64,000 nucleotides of DNA from an uncultured Oscillospiraceae bacterium. Its GTDB lineage: Bacteria; Bacillota_A; Clostridia; Oscillospirales; Acutalibacteraceae. Numbering within the stretch: the first letter of the stretch is position 1; each line of letters begins with the position of its first letter. The stretch is taken from NCBI GenBank assembly GCA_910587995.1, contig CAJUNS010000007.1, positions 1 through 64,000 of the forward strand, read 5' to 3'. The notes under the pieces were generated by a model that saw nothing but the letters and a program-made list of their open reading frames with translations, was not told where the DNA came from and made no database searches. Shown here in pieces: positions 61,296-64,000 of this stretch. Both the position numbers and the translations under genes were made by a program.

Positions 61296-61324
61296 TTGAC
61301 TTTTCCTCCAAAGGAGAGTACAAT
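61296..61324 (+). promoter_or_regulatory. Sigma-A promoter of the M18 aminopeptidase gene
   Basis: TTGACT, 17 bases, TACAAT. The -10 box overlaps an in-frame ATG, which therefore cannot be on this transcript. Confidence 0.8.
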
Positions 61325-61364
61325 GAGCTTAAACCCAAGGAATTTCCAAAAGGAGGATCATAAA

Positions 61365-62774
61365 TTGGAAGAAAACACCAAACAAAAAGCCGCGAAGGAG
61401 CTTGCGGAAAAGCTGCTTCTGGACCGCACCAAGGCCGCCCGCAAGGCCTGCGCCGAACAGATTGATAAGGCCATGGACTTCGGCGAGGGCTACAAGGATT
61501 TTATCACCGCCGCCAAGACCGAGCGGGAAACCGTGGACTGGACCGTAAAAGCCGCCGAAGCCGCTGGCTTCCGCGCCTTTGACCCCAACCATGCGTACAG
61601 CGCTGGGGAAAAGGTTTACTACAACAACCGGGGCAAGGCCATGTGTCTGGCCGTCATCGGCAAAAAGGGCGCGTCCCAGGGCGTGCGCATCGCCGCCGCT
61701 CACATCGACAGCCCCCGCATTGACCTGAAGCCCATTCCCCTCTATGAGGCCAGCGAGCTCTGCCTGCTGAAGACCCACTACTATGGCGGCATCAAAAAGT
61801 ACCAGTGGACCGCCATCCCCCTGTCCATGCACGGCAAGATTGTCCGCAAGGACGGCTCTGAGATTACCGTGAACGTGGGCGAGAACGAGGGCGACCCCCA
61901 GTTCTGCATTACGGACATTCTGCCCCATCTGGGCAAGGATCAGAGCGTCAAGAAGCTGGGCGAGGCGTTTACTGGCGAGGACTTGAATGTGCTGGTGGGC
62001 AGCCTGCCTCTGGACGCGGAGGGCGAGCAGCTTTACAAACTCAATGTAATGAAGATTCTCAACGACCAGTACGGCATTGTGGAGAGCGACCTGATTTCCG
62101 CCGAGCTGGAGTTTGTGCCCGCCTTCAAGGCCGCTGACATTGGCTTTGACCGGAGCATGATCGGCGCTTACGGCCATGACGACCGGGTCTGCGCTTACCC
62201 GGCCCTGGAGGCCCTGTTCGACTGTGAGGTCCCCGAGCGCACGGCCATCACCGTGCTGGCGGACAAGGAGGAGATTGGCAGCGTGGGCAACACGGGCCTG
62301 TGCTCCGAGTATCTCAACTACTTTGTCTGCGACCTGGCCCGGGCCGAGGGCCTGGAGCCCCAGCATGTGTGGAGCATGTCCAACTGCCTTTCCGCCGATG
62401 TGACCGCGGCCATGGACCCCACCTATGCTTCCGCCTATGAGGCGGGCAACTCCACCTTCTTGAACCGGGGCGTGGGCATTGCCAAGTACACCGGCAGCCG
62501 GGGCAAGGGCGGCAGCAACGATGCCTCCGCCGAGTTCCTGGGCTGGGTGCGCCGCATTTTGGACAATGGGGATGTGCTCTGGCAGATCGGCGAACTGGGC
62601 AAGGTGGACCAGGGCGGCGGCGGTACCGTGGCCTATGATGTGGCCCGTTTGAACGCGGATGTAATCGACATCGGCGTGCCGGTGCTTTCCATGCACGCGC
62701 CCTTTGAGGTGATCTCCAAGCTGGACCTGTATATGGCGTATAAGGCCTTTAAGGCCTACTTTGAGGCGGAGTAA
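61365..62774 (+). CDS. M18-family aminopeptidase
   Basis: A 469-residue cytosolic zinc aminopeptidase of the aspartyl/lysine aminopeptidase I family. Metal and catalytic motifs are AAHIDSPRIDLKP, AYGHDDRVCAYPAL, LADKEEIGSVGNTG and a late SMHAPFEVISKLD. The TTG start was chosen: AGGAGG lies 8 bases upstream. The in-frame ATG 14 codons earlier falls inside the promoter -10 box and would not be transcribed. Its product cleaves N-terminal residues from peptides, probably for recycling. Confidence 0.93.
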   Translation: MEENTKQKAAKELAEKLLLDRTKAARKACAEQIDKAMDFGEGYKDFITAAKTERETVDWTVKAAEAAGFRAFDPNHAYSAGEKVYYNNRGKAMCLAVIGKKGASQGVRIAAAHIDSPRIDLKPIPLYEASELCLLKTHYYGGIKKYQWTAIPLSMHGKIVRKDGSEITVNVGENEGDPQFCITDILPHLGKDQSVKKLGEAFTGEDLNVLVGSLPLDAEGEQLYKLNVMKILNDQYGIVESDLISAELEFVPAFKAADIGFDRSMIGAYGHDDRVCAYPALEALFDCEVPERTAITVLADKEEIGSVGNTGLCSEYLNYFVCDLARAEGLEPQHVWSMSNCLSADVTAAMDPTYASAYEAGNSTFLNRGVGIAKYTGSRGKGGSNDASAEFLGWVRRILDNGDVLWQIGELGKVDQGGGGTVAYDVARLNADVIDIGVPVLSMHAPFEVISKLDLYMAYKAFKAYFEAE

Positions 62775-62830
62775 GTTTCTCCGCCAGCTTATGGAGACTT
62801 GCGCTGTTTCACCCATACATGGCAGCACAG

Positions 62831-62873
62831 CGGCGCCCCCGGAGTGTAAAAACTCCGGGGGCGCCGTGTTTTT
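62831..62873 (+). terminator. Terminator of the aminopeptidase gene
   Basis: CGGCGCCCCCGGAGT pairs with ACTCCGGGGGCGCCG around 6 bases, then TGTTTTTG. Confidence 0.92.
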
Positions 62874-62887
62874 GTATGATTAAGGCA

Positions 62888-63688
62888 CTATTGCCGCTCC
62901 AGCAAGGCCTCATAGGTAAAGCGCCCCAGGGCCCGGCGCAGCAGAACCGCCGCCAGAACCGCGCACAGGAGCCCTATCCCCAGCAGCATCCAGGGGCTGA
63001 TCAGCATCAGCCCGCTAAACTGCCCGGCCCCCAAAAGAATTACCGGTAAAATCAGGAACACGGCTCCCTGCTGGGCGTCCTCCACGCTTTTGGCTTTGGC
63101 GGAAACCCGCACAATCAGCGTCACCGCAATAAGGGAGAGGGCGGGGGACACCAGCAGCATCACCAAAACCCAGGTGAACCCTGGCAGCACCGGCGCGCCC
63201 ACCAGCAAGATGGTTTCCGCCTCCAGTATGGCCAGCATCAGCCCAAAGGAGGCCAGGGATACCAGCTCGCTGAGTGAGAAGGCCGCCAGCACCTTGGCCC
63301 GAAACACCTGCCGGAGGGACAGGGGGCAGTACAGCAGGGTCTCCAGGGTGCGCTTTTCTTTTTCTCCCACAAAGCTTACCGCCGCCATCACGCTGGCGGC
63401 CATAATGGGGATGAGCAAAAAGAATGTGGGCATAACATAGTTGAGCAGCAGTCCGGGCATGTCCCGGCTCAGGTCCCCGGTCTGTTCCCCTAGGGGAAGC
63501 AGGGCCAGCATCCGTTCCATATCCTGGGTGTCCTCCGGCAGAAAGCGGAGGGCCAACAAAGAAATGCTGGGCATCACCACCGTCAGCACAATGGGTACCA
63601 CCAGCAGGGCGGCCAGCATCCGCTTGTTGGCGGTAATGCTCCGCAGGTCCTTTTGGATGATGGCGATGGTTTGGCGTTTCTGGCTCAT
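62888..63688 (-). CDS. ABC-2-type transporter permease
   Basis: A 266-residue membrane protein with about six helices and a large extracellular loop after helix 1, the ABC-2 layout of multidrug, lipid or natrium exporters. The FVGEKEKRTLETLL motif is the coupling-helix region typical of this family. It overlaps by 4 bases the ATPase gene, the usual partner order. The substrate is unknown; this resembles sodium or antibiotic exporters. Confidence 0.88.
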   Translation of the reverse strand: MSQKRQTIAIIQKDLRSITANKRMLAALLVVPIVLTVVMPSISLLALRFLPEDTQDMERMLALLPLGEQTGDLSRDMPGLLLNYVMPTFFLLIPIMAASVMAAVSFVGEKEKRTLETLLYCPLSLRQVFRAKVLAAFSLSELVSLASFGLMLAILEAETILLVGAPVLPGFTWVLVMLLVSPALSLIAVTLIVRVSAKAKSVEDAQQGAVFLILPVILLGAGQFSGLMLISPWMLLGIGLLCAVLAAVLLRRALGRFTYEALLERQ

Positions 63689-64000
63689 GCCGTGGCCTCC
63701 TTTCGTTCTGTCAGCGCAAAATATACCTCTTCCAAGGAGGGCGGCGCGGCGGAGATGTGGTAAAGGTCGCCGCCGCAGGACATAATGTCCCGCACCATTT
63801 GGGGCACCGCCTCTTCCGACTCCACTTGCACCGCGTAGCGCCCAGGCTCAATCTGCCGCCAGCCCGCCTCCGGCGGCACCCGGCTGGCTCGGGCCTCGAC
63901 CCGCACGCCTTGGCTGACCTGGGCGCGGAGCTGGGCTAAGGTGCCCTGAGCCAGCAGCCGCCCCTGGTCCATCAGCCCATAGCAGGTGCAGACTTCCTGG
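63685..64000 (-). CDS. ABC-2 transporter ATP-binding subunit, C-terminal part
   Basis: The frame is open to the right edge, so only the last 104 residues are seen. The segment QEVCTCYGLMDQGRLLAQGT matches the region after the switch His in ABC-2 ATPases, followed by the small C-terminal domain. Walker motifs lie outside the window. It precedes the permease with an ATGA overlap. Confidence 0.85.
   Translation of the reverse strand, partial: QEVCTCYGLMDQGRLLAQGTLAQLRAQVSQGVRVEARASRVPPEAGWRQIEPGRYAVQVESEEAVPQMVRDIMSCGGDLYHISAAPPSLEEVYFALTERKEATA

Overview
The window is GC-rich bacterial chromosome from an anaerobic, endospore-forming Clostridia member, most plausibly an Oscillospiraceae/Ruminococcaceae relative. 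The evidence is a complete spoIIAA-spoIIAB-sigF operon, the Firmicutes-type glgB-glgC-glgD-glgA set, a two-gene cdaA-cdaR c-di-AMP module, clean AGGAGG ribosome-binding sites and many sigma-A promoters with 17-bp spacers. No tRNA, rRNA, CRISPR array, prophage or transposase gene was seen. Species-level identity cannot be read from this window.

Layout. 0-2.5 kb: pgk, a 34-codon small gene and tpiA (minus). 2.6-7.5 kb: a P-loop kinase and a two-gene ABC system with a very large coiled-coil FtsX permease. 7.8-9.2 kb: sporulation sigma-F operon. 9.4-10.1 kb: small regulator and membrane protein. 10.4-13.1 kb: yqzL-like gene, recO and mgtE, the last behind a long structured leader. 13.2-14.6 kb: cobalamin uptake unit (ECF S component plus transcobalamin-like lipoprotein) behind a B12 riboswitch. 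14.7-16.8 kb: oxidoreductase and nucleoside hydrolase. 16.85-18.4 kb: an RNA-rich stretch with 6S RNA, a DUF1292 gene and an unassigned transcript of about 735 nt with a perfect consensus promoter and its own terminator. 18.5-23.3 kb: HD protein, GtrA, two LytR-CpsA-Psr paralogues and a nucleotidyltransferase. 23.6-29.6 kb: glycogen operon. 29.8-36 kb: PHP phosphatase, NUDIX, Lrp regulator, aminotransferase, DUF362 ferredoxin-like protein, ispE and asparaginase. 36-41 kb: beta-trefoil protein with AT-hook-like tail, P-type ATPase and MFS transporter. 41.1-49.6 kb: TetR-flavodoxin operon, exported proteins, GH3 glycosidase, UroD-family protein and sugar isomerase. 49.7-54 kb: two chemoreceptors. 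54.3-61.2 kb: c-di-AMP synthesis, DUF951, monooxygenase, HIT, prfA, a Sua5-CoaE fusion and a lytic transglycosylase. 61.3-64 kb: M18 aminopeptidase and an ABC-2 exporter running off the edge.

Most unusual features. (1) The roughly 735-nt orphan RNA at 17.68-18.41 kb. (2) A four-copy palindromic repeat (42.3, 47.3, 48.5 and 61.2 kb). Every copy has the same orientation directly upstream of a sigma-A -35 box, and three copies keep a 19-20 bp gap to it, so it behaves as a promoter-linked module rather than a randomly placed repeat. (3) Two further palindromic families, one at 7.5 and 52.1 kb and one at 19.7 and 47.1 kb with a possible degenerate copy at 11.6 kb. (4) A cytosolic ricin-like trefoil fused to an AT-hook-like tail and driven by a perfect promoter. 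(5) Structured, unassigned leaders upstream of mgtE and of a chemoreceptor.

All assignments come from reading motifs, context and signals by eye. No database or folding program was run.
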